Shown: in pieces, positions 1 to 8,466 of the stretch
Layout: every line of letters begins with the position of its first letter
How positions within the stretch are numbered: the stretch's first letter is position 1
Source of the DNA: Quatrionicoccus australiensis
GTDB taxonomy: Bacteria; Pseudomonadota; Gammaproteobacteria; Burkholderiales; Rhodocyclaceae
Direction: 5' to 3'
DNA length: 64,000 nt
Assembly: GCF_020510425.1 (NCBI RefSeq)
Contig: NZ_JAHBAH010000001.1
Coordinates: forward strand, 868,001 to 932,000
Notes under the pieces: model-generated
What the model saw: the letters and a program-made list of their open reading frames with translations, nothing else
Told to the model about the DNA's origin: nothing
Database searches by the model: none
Translations under genes and position numbers: made by a program

Positions 1-107
1 TCCGGCGTAGCCTCTTCATATCCAGGCAAGGCGACGACCTGCGCCAAGCCGGCGAGATCCTGCATGACAAAACGAATATCCTTGAGCGGTGCGATGTATT
101 CACTCAT
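1..107 (-). CDS. Acyl-CoA dehydrogenase, N-terminal fragment (runs off the left edge)
   Basis: Only the first 35 codons are inside the window. They begin MSEYIAPLKDIRFV and include LPGYEEATP, the N-terminal signature of the large acyl-CoA dehydrogenases that carry an extra N-terminal domain. These flavoenzymes oxidise acyl-CoA thioesters and pass electrons to ETF, which fits the etfBA genes about 2.5 kb upstream on the same strand. The ATG overlaps the stop of the FimV-like gene (ATGA, 104-107), so translation is probably coupled. The catalytic domain is not visible, so the substrate cannot be inferred. Confidence 0.8.
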   Translation of the reverse strand, partial: MSEYIAPLKDIRFVMQDLAGLAQVVALPGYEEATP

Positions 108-1918
108 GACGCAACAGTTTCCTTTTCCATACGATGAGCCGTTTCCTTCAGTTCAATGAGGAAAAGAATTTCCTCAACAACAGGAAGCGCAAAGCCGACA
201 CGTTGACCACCCCGGTTGTCACGCAGGAGTTGATAGAGGTAACCGACCACGTCGCCCGCACTCCACAGATCGGAAACCATCCCCATCAAGCGCGGCATGT
301 CCTCCAGACACTCCGGCTTTGGCGCCAACGGTGCCGCGGCGGCCGCCGGCTCGGCGACATCATCGAGCACCAGATCCAGCGTATGCGAACCGGCCGCTGC
401 GTTGACTCCACTCCACTGCTGAACTTCGACATTGAAATTCTGGTTCAGGTTGCGCGAGACCGCCTCGAACTCGTTACGCATACCCGCCATGCGATAGACA
501 TCCATCAGGCGAATCCAGGGTTGCAAGGCTTCCTGCGGATTATTGTCGATATACTCCTGGAGGGCCTGGGCTGCGCCCTTGACCCGTCCGAAGGACAGCA
601 TGATGTCGGCCAGTTCCATTACCGGATTGGCCTCAAAATGCTCATCCAGCGTCGTTGCCGAAATGGAAAGCACCGAGTCCATCGACTCGGAAGCTGACGA
701 TGCAGCCGCCACGGGAGAAACTGCAGGCGCCTCGCCCCCGTCCAGCTCAAGATCGACAGCCATCGGCGCAGCGGAAACATTCGGCTCGACCGCAAGGTCA
801 ACCACGCCGGACTCTTCACGCTCATCTTCGCGCCTTGGATCGACCCTCAGATCAGGAGCAGCAACCCGGTAACCGGGATCAGTCTCATCCAGCCGTCGCT
901 CCTGGTATTTCCGCCAGCCAAACCAGCCGCCAAGACCCAGCACGACGCCAAGAATGACACCGTAGAAGCTCCAGTCGGAAATGCCGGAGGAATCATCCTC
1001 CGCCCCCCCGACCGCCACTGGCGGCACAGCAACCGGCGCCGCATCGGATTTCGCTGCCGGAACTTCCGCCGGCGCCCCTTTTTCGACCCGCTGGGAAAAC
1101 TCGGCAGCGCGCTGCTGCAAATCCCCCAGCGTGCTTTCCATGTTGCGCAACTTTTCAGCCGTTGCCAGCTGACTCGTCGCCTGCTCATTCATCGACAGCA
1201 ACATGCGGAACTCAAGGCGCAGAATTTCACGCTGAGCCTCTGTCGCCTCCGCCGTCTTCGCCCCGGGAGTCAGCGAAAAAAGATCGGTCGCCAGACGCAG
1301 CGACGGCTCCCCGACATCTTCACCATTGGACAACAACAGGCGATCCGGCACCGGATTGGGCGCCAGCCGCCTTTCTGCAACGTGCGGCTTCAACCGCTCC
1401 GGCACATCGGACTGACGCGGCGCCAGACTTCTTGGCCGGACAAGCGGCGCCGGTTTTTTGGCAGATGTCCCGAGGTTTGCCGAGGGAACAACCTCCTGGC
1501 GCGCCGGCAAATCCGGCTGGGCAGCCTTGGGCGGCGAAGCGAATATTACATACTCACGCCCAACTTCATGCCCGCAGGCCACTTGCAACGCAAGCACAGT
1601 CACCGGATCGCGCAGAGGCGTCTCGGAACTGATCTCGAGAATGGAAGGAGAACCCTTGCGAATACTGAGCGAAGCTTTTTTCAGCCAGGGCAGATCGCCG
1701 CCACTTGCAGGTGGTATCAGACGAAAGCAGGAAGGATCCAGTGCCGCCTTGCCATCACCAAGGATCTCAACCTCCAGCCGAAAACGCTCTCCCAGGCTAG
1801 GTTGACCGCGCAACTCTCCCAAGCCGAGCGCATAAGCTGCGCCCGACAAGGCAAAAAGCAAAACGGGCAACGAATACCGAAAAGCCAAACGATTCAACGA
1901 GGGACTCCTTGGAAACAA
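104..1918 (-). CDS. FimV-like single-pass membrane protein lacking a LysM domain
   Basis: The 604-residue product has a signal peptide (LPVLLFALSGAAYA) and a FimV-type N-terminal domain (LGELRGQPSLGERFRLEVEI). A coiled coil follows near residues 230-280, one transmembrane helix (YGVILGVVLGLGGWFGW) near 318-335, an acidic cytoplasmic linker, and a helical C-terminal region with a TPR-like stretch (ELADIMLSFGRVKGAAQALQEY). FimV proteins usually carry a peptidoglycan-binding LysM domain after the N-terminal part; I see none, and the protein is short for the family. Two TTG codons can start it, at 1918 and 1897. Each has AAGGAG upstream (5 and 7 bases away), and the inner one gives the tidier signal peptide. 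It sits inside an ETF/acyl-CoA dehydrogenase run, so a polar-hub role is uncertain. Confidence 0.75.
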   Translation of the reverse strand: MFPRSPSLNRLAFRYSLPVLLFALSGAAYALGLGELRGQPSLGERFRLEVEILGDGKAALDPSCFRLIPPASGGDLPWLKKASLSIRKGSPSILEISSETPLRDPVTVLALQVACGHEVGREYVIFASPPKAAQPDLPARQEVVPSANLGTSAKKPAPLVRPRSLAPRQSDVPERLKPHVAERRLAPNPVPDRLLLSNGEDVGEPSLRLATDLFSLTPGAKTAEATEAQREILRLEFRMLLSMNEQATSQLATAEKLRNMESTLGDLQQRAAEFSQRVEKGAPAEVPAAKSDAAPVAVPPVAVGGAEDDSSGISDWSFYGVILGVVLGLGGWFGWRKYQERRLDETDPGYRVAAPDLRVDPRREDEREESGVVDLAVEPNVSAAPMAVDLELDGGEAPAVSPVAAASSASESMDSVLSISATTLDEHFEANPVMELADIMLSFGRVKGAAQALQEYIDNNPQEALQPWIRLMDVYRMAGMRNEFEAVSRNLNQNFNVEVQQWSGVNAAAGSHTLDLVLDDVAEPAAAAAPLAPKPECLEDMPRLMGMVSDLWSAGDVVGYLYQLLRDNRGGQRVGFALPVVEEILFLIELKETAHRMEKETVAS

Positions 1919-1940
1919 GAATTCTCCTTAATTGTAATCG

Positions 1941-2606
1941 TTATTTATCCGCAAGATAACGGGAATCATCAAAAGTAATAACCCAATCTGGCCGATAAAC
2001 GACAAATAGCGTCATTAACATCCCCGAAAGCCACGCCTCAGAGAATCCCAAAAGCATGAAATATGGGAAATACTCAGCAATTAAGTACTCCCAAGTGTAA
2101 ACACCGGAAAAAAACAGAAAAACAGTAATGGAAAAACCAACGGCAATAATTGTCAGGGCCGCCCCAAGAAAAGCATTGACGAAAATAAAGACGAAAAAAT
2201 GTGGCGGCAGGAGTCGAACAATCGCGCGGTGACAAAGCTGCGCAAACACGACACCACCACCGGCCAGCAATAACGCGTTGGCCGCGTAAGCAAATTGGCC
2301 GGCTGCGCCATTCAGGGTAATGCCGGCAAGCACCAAGCAAAGACCGACAAAGGCCAGATGTGGCCCAAAACTCAGGGCAAAGACCGTGGCACCAAGCAAA
2401 TGAAAGCCGAGCCCGGGTTTGACCCCGGCTTTCAGGCTCCAGATCAGGGTCAGCAAGACCACCATGCCCAGCCAAACATTCAGCAAATCAGGGGACTTCA
2501 GCCGCCCCCACGGCGCCCGGAAAAGACTGCGGGCGAAAAGTGGAAGCCAGATGACCCAAGCCATCCAGTACCACGTTTCGCCCAGCAGATTGTCCGGTAG
2601 ATTCAC
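1941..2606 (-). CDS. CbiM-like energy-coupling-factor membrane protein
   Basis: The 221-residue protein is very hydrophobic, with about six or seven membrane helices. GLGFHLLGATVFALSFGP and the C-terminal LLGFSEAWLSGMLMTLFVVYRPDWV resemble the COG3235/CbiM-related family, the S component of cobalt/nickel ECF transporters. No cbiN, cbiQ or cbiO homologue is nearby, so transport, if any, would need partners elsewhere, and the substrate cannot be named. The start is GTG with a weak ribosome site. The gene is visibly richer in A and T than the etf genes beside it, which could mean a different history. It lies 36 bp after etfA and 22 bp before the FimV-like gene on the same strand, so co-transcription is likely. 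Confidence 0.7.
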   Translation of the reverse strand: MNLPDNLLGETWYWMAWVIWLPLFARSLFRAPWGRLKSPDLLNVWLGMVVLLTLIWSLKAGVKPGLGFHLLGATVFALSFGPHLAFVGLCLVLAGITLNGAAGQFAYAANALLLAGGGVVFAQLCHRAIVRLLPPHFFVFIFVNAFLGAALTIIAVGFSITVFLFFSGVYTWEYLIAEYFPYFMLLGFSEAWLSGMLMTLFVVYRPDWVITFDDSRYLADK

Positions 2607-2642
2607 CCGGCTATTCTAGTACTGGCTCTTGCTTTTTTGCTA

Positions 2643-3575
2643 TCAGCCGAGTGCAGCGCCCAGCTGGGGAACCACTTCGAACAGGTCACCGACCAGGCCG
2701 TAATCGGCGACCTGGAAGATCGGGGCATCCGGATCCTTGTTGATCGCGACGATCACCCTCGAATCCTTCATGCCGGCCAGGTGCTGGATCGCTCCCGAGA
2801 TGCCGACCGCGATGTAGAGCTGCGGCGCGACGATCTTTCCGGTCTGGCCGACCTGGTAGTCGTTCGGCACGAAGCCGGCATCGACCGCGGCGCGGCTGGC
2901 GCCCAGGGCGGCACCGAGCTTGTCGGCAAGCGGCTCGAGCAGTTGATGATAGTTTTCACCGCTACCCAGGCCACGCCCGCCGGAGACGATGATCTTGGCG
3001 GCACCGAGTTCCGGGCGTTCCGACTTGGTCAGTTCGCGGTTAGTCAGTTGCGTCTGGTTGGTGTCGGCGGCAGCAGCGATGGCTTCGATTTCGGCATTGT
3101 TTCCGGCGTTGACCGCATCGAAGGCGGTCGTCCGCACGGTGATCACCTTGACTGCATCGGCGCTCTTCACCGTGGCCAGCGCATTACCGGCGTAGATCGG
3201 GCGCACGAAGGTGTCAGCGGCTTCAACGCCGGTGATTTCCGAGATCTGGGCAACGTCGAGCAAGGCGGCGACGCGCGGCAGCAGGTTCTTGCCGAAGGTC
3301 GTGGCCGGCGCCAGGATGTGGCTGTAACCGGCGGCGTTGGCGATGACCAGCGCGGTCAGGTTCTCGGCCGTCTGGCTGGCGTATTGCGCAGCATCGGCGA
3401 CCTTGACCTTGGCGACGCCTTGCAGGCTGGTGGCTTGCTGTGCGGCGGCGGCACAGTTGCTGCCGGCGACCAGCACATGGATGTCGCCACCGATCTTGGC
3501 GGCAGCAGCGACGGTGTTCAGGGTCGCCGCCTTGAGGCTGGCGTGATCGTGTTCAGCGATAACGAGGATAGTCAT
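2643..3575 (-). CDS. etfA: Electron transfer flavoprotein alpha subunit
   Basis: The 310-residue protein matches EtfA in length and layout. It has an N-terminal Rossmann-like domain ([14 protein letters not shown]) and a C-terminal FAD domain from about residue 195 ([11 protein letters not shown]) through [20 protein letters not shown] and [10 protein letters not shown]. With EtfB it forms the soluble FAD/AMP heterodimer that takes electrons from acyl-CoA dehydrogenases and gives them to ETF-quinone oxidoreductase. The ATG lies 2 bp after the etfB stop. The partial acyl-CoA dehydrogenase at the left edge supports a fatty-acid or dicarboxylate oxidation role. Confidence 0.95.
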   Translation of the reverse strand: MTILVIAEHDHASLKAATLNTVAAAAKIGGDIHVLVAGSNCAAAAQQATSLQGVAKVKVADAAQYASQTAENLTALVIANAAGYSHILAPATTFGKNLLPRVAALLDVAQISEITGVEAADTFVRPIYAGNALATVKSADAVKVITVRTTAFDAVNAGNNAEIEAIAAAADTNQTQLTNRELTKSERPELGAAKIIVSGGRGLGSGENYHQLLEPLADKLGAALGASRAAVDAGFVPNDYQVGQTGKIVAPQLYIAVGISGAIQHLAGMKDSRVIVAINKDPDAPIFQVADYGLVGDLFEVVPQLGAALG

Positions 3576-3577
3576 GA

Positions 3578-4330
<753 letters not shown>

Positions 4331-4390
4331 AGTCTCTCCTTTTCGGTCATGAATATCGGCAGCGTCTTTGTACTACATCCTGACGCCTGT

Positions 4391-4419
4391 TTGACATAGC
4401 CTGAGTCATTACGCACAAT
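4391..4419 (+). promoter_or_regulatory. Candidate sigma-70 promoter of the TetR gene
   Basis: TTGACA at 4391-4396 is followed after 17 bases by CACAAT at 4414-4419, which matches the -10 consensus at four of six positions. Transcription would begin near 4426, inside the first palindromic operator, which is the geometry expected for autorepression. It is predicted from sequence only. Confidence 0.5.
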
Positions 4420-4421
4420 GA

Positions 4422-4460
4422 CCATACTGTGTCGTATGGAATGCATACGGTAGCGTATGG
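4422..4460. promoter_or_regulatory. Two tandem TetR-type operators
   Basis: Two copies of CCATAC/GCATAC-N6-GTATGG lie side by side: arms CATAC and GTATG at 4423-4438 and again at 4444-4459. Their centres are 21 bp apart, about two helical turns, so two dimers could bind the same face. The second copy contains the ATG of the TetR gene at 4457. They sit between divergent etfB and tetR, and arms and spacing suit a TetR dimer. The assignment is inferred from position and symmetry. Confidence 0.65.
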
Positions 4461-5068
4461 AAAACACCTCTGTCAAGTCCTCTCCCAAACCGGCGCGCAA
4501 GAAGTCGGTCGTGCCGCGCACGCAGCTTGATCCGGAACAATGGATCGAGACGGCGACTGACGTCCTCGCCCGCGAGGGTGTGGCCGGCCTGCGCGTCGAA
4601 GTCCTGGCCAAGCTGTGCGGCGTCACCAAGGGCAGCTTCTACTGGCACTTCAAGGACCGGCGCGCCCTGCTCGACGCCGTTCTTGAACGCTGGAAGGAAG
4701 GCCGCATCCGCGACATCGAGAAAACCACCTCGGTCGCGCCGGGACAAGAGCGCGACCAGTTGCATTACGCCATTGAAGTATACGGCGCCAGCCGCAATCG
4801 CAAGGGCATGGCTATCGAACTGGCGGTACGCGACTGGGCGCGTCACGATGCGCCAGCTGCTGCCGTCGTCGAATCGGTCGACCTGTATCGACTGGAATGC
4901 ACGCGCAAACTGTTTGTTGCGGCCGGCATGTCGGACGCCGAGGCAAAAAGCCGCAGCCTGCTGCTCTATGCCTGCGTATTCGGTCTCTCCCTGATGCATT
5001 ACAGTCCGTTCGACGACAATCCGGGCGATCTCAAGCAGCGCATTGCCGAACGCATCATCGCCGATTAG
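4457..5068 (+). CDS. TetR/AcrR family repressor beside etfBA
   Basis: The 203-residue protein has an N-terminal helix-turn-helix (VEVLAKLCGVTKGSFYWHFKDRRALLDAVL, residues about 45-75) typical of TetR. The C-terminal ligand domain is not informative about its effector. It diverges from etfB, and the gap holds two matching palindromes, so it probably controls itself and the etf run, perhaps in response to an acyl-CoA. The ATG lies within the second operator and has no clear ribosome site. No other Met is available before the DNA-binding domain. Its stop overlaps the convergent lipoprotein gene by 4 bp. Confidence 0.85.
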   Translation: MENTSVKSSPKPARKKSVVPRTQLDPEQWIETATDVLAREGVAGLRVEVLAKLCGVTKGSFYWHFKDRRALLDAVLERWKEGRIRDIEKTTSVAPGQERDQLHYAIEVYGASRNRKGMAIELAVRDWARHDAPAAAVVESVDLYRLECTRKLFVAAGMSDAEAKSRSLLLYACVFGLSLMHYSPFDDNPGDLKQRIAERIIAD

Positions 5069-5670
5069 CGACGGCAGACGGCAAGCTGGCCGCCGGCCAG
5101 CAGTTCGCCTTCCCAGCGACGCAGCATCGCCGTCAGTTGTCCAACCGTAGCCGTCAATGCCGCCACTCCCGCCCGGGAATTACTCTCTCCGGCCGCGATC
5201 GCTATCCTGATCTCCCGCTCGGCGAGTTGGCCGCGACTGCGATCCAGCCATTGCGCACGCCCGCTCAGCACACCACGACTGACGACCGGAGCATCAAACA
5301 CCTGAGCAAACTCGGCAATATCGATGCGGAGCAGACAGGCGGCCCGCCCCTGGCCACTTGAAATCAGCCCCAATTCGCGCGTCAACCGCTGCTGGATCAG
5401 ACTGGCCGGCGCCCCGGCCCAGCGGGCGCGGGCGTATTCGCGCAAACGTGCCGGTTCGGCATAGAGCAGCCGGTAATTGATACCGAGCGAATCAAACCAC
5501 AAGGGGGCCCGCACTTCGAGCGCGAGCGACAGGACAGAAGGCGCCGCGGCACTTTCCACAGCAGGGCCCAGATCGTAGATAGCCAGCGCCGAGTCGCCGC
5601 GCTTGCCGGCAGTGAAGCAACCAGCCAGCATCAGCACCAGCACCAGCAGGAACGCAGAAAGCAGACGCAT
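5065..5670 (-). CDS. ABC-transport auxiliary lipoprotein (PqiC/Mla-associated type)
   Basis: From ATG 5670 the 201-residue product begins MRLLSAFLLVLVLMLAGC, a lipoprotein signal with a LAGC lipobox. The body (ALAIYDLGP, ALEVRAPLWFDSLGINYRLLY, then ARWAGAPASLIQQRL) fits the ABC-type transport auxiliary lipoprotein family that works with MCE proteins at the outer membrane. A longer reading upstream would overlap the MCE gene and bury the signal peptide, so it is not used. It is the last gene of the five-gene run from ppx. The stop of the MCE gene and this ATG read TAGCATG. Confidence 0.85.
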   Translation of the reverse strand: MRLLSAFLLVLVLMLAGCFTAGKRGDSALAIYDLGPAVESAAAPSVLSLALEVRAPLWFDSLGINYRLLYAEPARLREYARARWAGAPASLIQQRLTRELGLISSGQGRAACLLRIDIAEFAQVFDAPVVSRGVLSGRAQWLDRSRGQLAEREIRIAIAAGESNSRAGVAALTATVGQLTAMLRRWEGELLAGGQLAVCRR

Positions 5671-5671
5671 G

Positions 5672-6598
5672 CTATTTGCCTCCATCCGCAGCAAATCCCG
5701 CCTCGCCCGGCCCGGGCTGCAGCGCCGGCGCACCGAAGACCAGGCCCTGCGGCGTGTCTTCGAGGATGCGCAAGACCCGGCTCAACTGGCGCGACGTCTG
5801 CGAAAAATCACTCGCCAGTTCGTTCAGGCGTGGCATCAGGCCGGAAGCGCCACCGGTCGACGCGTCGCCGATGGCAATATCGAACTTGTCGGTAGCCGCC
5901 TGCATCTTGCCGACCAATGCACGTGTATCGGCCAGCAGAGGACCGACCTCGCCGGTCGCCTGCGCGAGATTTTTCAGATTGCGGTCATCGAGCAATTTGC
6001 GCATCTGCTGCAGCGTGCCGTTGAGGTTTTCCAGGGTCGGCTTAATATTGACCGATGCGGCCTCGAGATTGGCCAGCGTCGCCGTCAGGTGCCGGGCATT
6101 CTCTTCGCTGAGCATGGCGTTGGCGCTGACCATCAACTGTTTGGCCTGGCGCAGGGTCGCGGCACCGGTTTCGCCCAACTCGTCAAACAGCGAAGGAATC
6201 ATCGTGATCCGGGGCGGTTTCTCGTCGTCCGGCGCCAGCGGCTCGCCGTTCTTGCCGGTTTCCAGCAACAGGATGTGAGCCAGTCCGGTGACCCCCTGGT
6301 AATTCAGCTTGGCAACCGTTCCATGCGTCAGCGGCACATCCTCATTGACCGAAATGGTGACCAGGATATTGGCGTAATCATCCGGATCAAGCCGGATGTC
6401 GCTGACCTTGCCGACGCGGATGCCGCGGTAGCGCACCTGGGCCTGCGGATTGAGGCCGCCAATGTTCTGCTTGGTGACCACCACGTAATCGTGCGTCTCC
6501 TCGCGCGCCCCGCCCAGCCAGTAGAGCGCCAGCAAGGCCGCCAGACCGAGCAGAAGGGCAAAGAGTCCGGCGACGAAGGCGTGTGATTTGTTTTCCAT
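5672..6598 (-). CDS. MCE (MlaD-like) lipid-transport protein
   Basis: The 308-residue product has one N-terminal membrane helix (AFVAGLFALLLGLAALLALYWLG) and an MCE domain near residues 40-120 (VTKQNIGGLNPQAQVRYRGIRVGKVSDIRLD, then GVTGLAHILLLE). A long helical C-terminal region follows. MCE proteins form hexameric rings or tubes that carry phospholipids between membranes. It is longer than E. coli MlaD. ATG 6598 is preferred to the upstream TTG at 6607. Neighbouring ATPase, permease and lipoprotein genes make a complete transporter, but there is no MlaC-like periplasmic carrier in the run. Confidence 0.88.
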   Translation of the reverse strand: MENKSHAFVAGLFALLLGLAALLALYWLGGAREETHDYVVVTKQNIGGLNPQAQVRYRGIRVGKVSDIRLDPDDYANILVTISVNEDVPLTHGTVAKLNYQGVTGLAHILLLETGKNGEPLAPDDEKPPRITMIPSLFDELGETGAATLRQAKQLMVSANAMLSEENARHLTATLANLEAASVNIKPTLENLNGTLQQMRKLLDDRNLKNLAQATGEVGPLLADTRALVGKMQAATDKFDIAIGDASTGGASGLMPRLNELASDFSQTSRQLSRVLRILEDTPQGLVFGAPALQPGPGEAGFAADGGK

Positions 6599-6607
6599 GA
6601 GCGTCAA

Positions 6608-7363
6608 TTAAAGCAGCTTCCGGCGGTCTGCGCCAAAAAAGCCGGTGACAAAGGGGTGATCGACGGTCATCACTTCCGCCTTCGGACCGCAGGCGACGAT
6701 GCGCTGATCGGCGAGCACCGCGACATGTGTCGCCAGTCCGGCCAGCGTATTGAGGTCGTGCGTCACCATGATGATGGTCAGGCCGAGGGCCTGCTGCAGC
6801 GAACCGAGCAGGTCGACAAAATTCTGGCTGCGGTCCGGGTCGAGGCCGGCCGTCGGCTCGTCGAGCAGCAACAGCTCGGGCTCGAGCGCCAGCGCCCGGG
6901 CGAGTGCAACACGCTTGACCATGCCGCCAGACAGCTCAGCCGGCATCAGCCGGCCATGCGCCGCTTCCATTTCGACCATGGCCAGCTTGAGATGCACCAA
7001 GCGACGAATCCAGTCTTCGTCGAGGCATTTCAGTTCGCGCAGCGGGAAGGCGATGTTGTCGAACACCGAAAGTGCGGAAAACAGCGCGCCATGCTGGAAC
7101 AACATGCCGAGACGACGCCGGATGGCGCGCTGGGCAATGATGTCCGGATCATCGAGATCGAAGCCGAACAGGCGAACACTACCGGCATTCGGACGCAACA
7201 GGCCGAGCATTTCGCGCAACAAGGTTGTCTTGCCACTGCCCGAACCGCCGAGCAGACCAAGAATCTGGCCGGCCTCGACCCGCAGGTCGAGCTGGCGATG
7301 CACGTACTGGCCGGAAAACACCGTATCGATGCCGCACAGTTCGACGACCGCTGGCGTATTCAT
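6608..7363 (-). CDS. MlaF-like ABC transporter ATPase
   Basis: The 251-residue ATPase has Walker A GGSGSGKTTL (about residues 38-47), signature [16 protein letters not shown], and Walker B LLLLDEPTAGLDP. The Met-Val-Lys-Arg variant after the signature Gly-Gly is typical of the MlaF/Ttg2A lipid-transport ATPases. It should power the MlaE-like permease encoded just upstream, with which it overlaps by 4 bp. Confidence 0.9.
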   Translation of the reverse strand: MNTPAVVELCGIDTVFSGQYVHRQLDLRVEAGQILGLLGGSGSGKTTLLREMLGLLRPNAGSVRLFGFDLDDPDIIAQRAIRRRLGMLFQHGALFSALSVFDNIAFPLRELKCLDEDWIRRLVHLKLAMVEMEAAHGRLMPAELSGGMVKRVALARALALEPELLLLDEPTAGLDPDRSQNFVDLLGSLQQALGLTIIMVTHDLNTLAGLATHVAVLADQRIVACGPKAEVMTVDHPFVTGFFGADRRKLL

Positions 7364-8466
7364 AGTTGCGGCATGCCGATCTGGCGGGTCAGGACGGCGA
7401 ACACGGCATCGACCAGGATGACCGCGGTGATCGCCGTGACCACCGCGCTGGTCGTGTTGGCCGACAGGCTTTCGGTATTCGGTTTGACGCGCAAACCGAA
7501 ATGGCAGGCGACCAGCGCAATAACGAAGCCGAACAGCACACCCTTGCCCAGACCGATCAGCAGGTTGGCCATCGGCACGGCGCGCGGCAGGTTTTCAAAG
7601 AAATAATAGAGCGACAAGTCGAGTTGCAGCAGCGCCGCCAGCATGCCGCCGAACAGCGCGACAAACGAGGTCCACAACACCAACAAGGGCATCGCAGCGG
7701 TCAACCCGAGAATTTTGGGCAAAACGATGCGCAGCGTGCGCGAAATGCCCATCGTGGACAAGGCATCGATTTCCTCGGTGACCCGCATGACGCCGATCTG
7801 TGCCGTCATCGCCGAGCCGGAACGCCCGGCGACCAGCACGGCGACCAGCACCGGCCCGAGTTCGCGGATGATTGAAATCCCGAGAATATTGACGATGAAA
7901 AGATCGGCACCAAAACCCTTGAGCTGCAGCGCCGACAGATAGCTGATCGTCACGCCGATCAGGAAGCCGACCAGCGCCGTCACCGGCAGCGCCTGTGCGC
8001 CCGCCTTGTAAATGTTGGCAGTAAACTCGCGCCACGGCACGTCGACCGGATGGCGGAACAAATAAGCCAGGTCGAAGAGCAGTTGTCCGAACAAGGTCAG
8101 CATGCCGCGCAGATTGACGACAGCCTTCAACAACAGACGGCCGAGCACTTCAATCAGGCGGAAGGACGGCGGCGCCGGCACCTCGATTTCATCGGGCAAC
8201 ACGGCGACCCGCTCGATCACCTGGCGGTGCAGGGGCTGAACATCCAGGCCTGGTGGCCAGGCCTGCTGCCAGACACGCCAGAGCAGAACGGCCGCGGCGC
8301 TATCCAGGCGGCTCAGCGCCGACAGATCCCAGTGCCGGCTGGTCTGCTTCAAGGTCGCCAGATCAGCCTGCAACTCGGCCAGATGCGGCAGCATGGCAGC
8401 CAGCGTCCATTGTCCGGACAGCACGATTTTCCCCGGCTCGACCTGCAAGCGGGGGATGTCGTTCAC
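7360..8466 (-). CDS. MlaE-family permease with fused N-terminal STAS domain
   Basis: From GTG 8466 the product is 368 residues. Residues about 1-90 look like a STAS domain (LSGQWTLAAMLPHLAELQ, WDLSALSRLDSAAAVLLWRVW). The rest is an MlaE permease with five or six membrane helices (GFLIGVTISYLSALQLKGFGA, IIRELGPVLVAVLVAGRSGSA, VTEEIDALSTMGIS). In E. coli the STAS part is the separate protein MlaB; here it is fused. GAGGAA lies six bases before the GTG, which supports this start over the longer reading. The GTG overlaps the ppx stop (GTGA). Confidence 0.9.
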   Translation of the reverse strand: MNDIPRLQVEPGKIVLSGQWTLAAMLPHLAELQADLATLKQTSRHWDLSALSRLDSAAAVLLWRVWQQAWPPGLDVQPLHRQVIERVAVLPDEIEVPAPPSFRLIEVLGRLLLKAVVNLRGMLTLFGQLLFDLAYLFRHPVDVPWREFTANIYKAGAQALPVTALVGFLIGVTISYLSALQLKGFGADLFIVNILGISIIRELGPVLVAVLVAGRSGSAMTAQIGVMRVTEEIDALSTMGISRTLRIVLPKILGLTAAMPLLVLWTSFVALFGGMLAALLQLDLSLYYFFENLPRAVPMANLLIGLGKGVLFGFVIALVACHFGLRVKPNTESLSANTTSAVVTAITAVILVDAVFAVLTRQIGMPQL

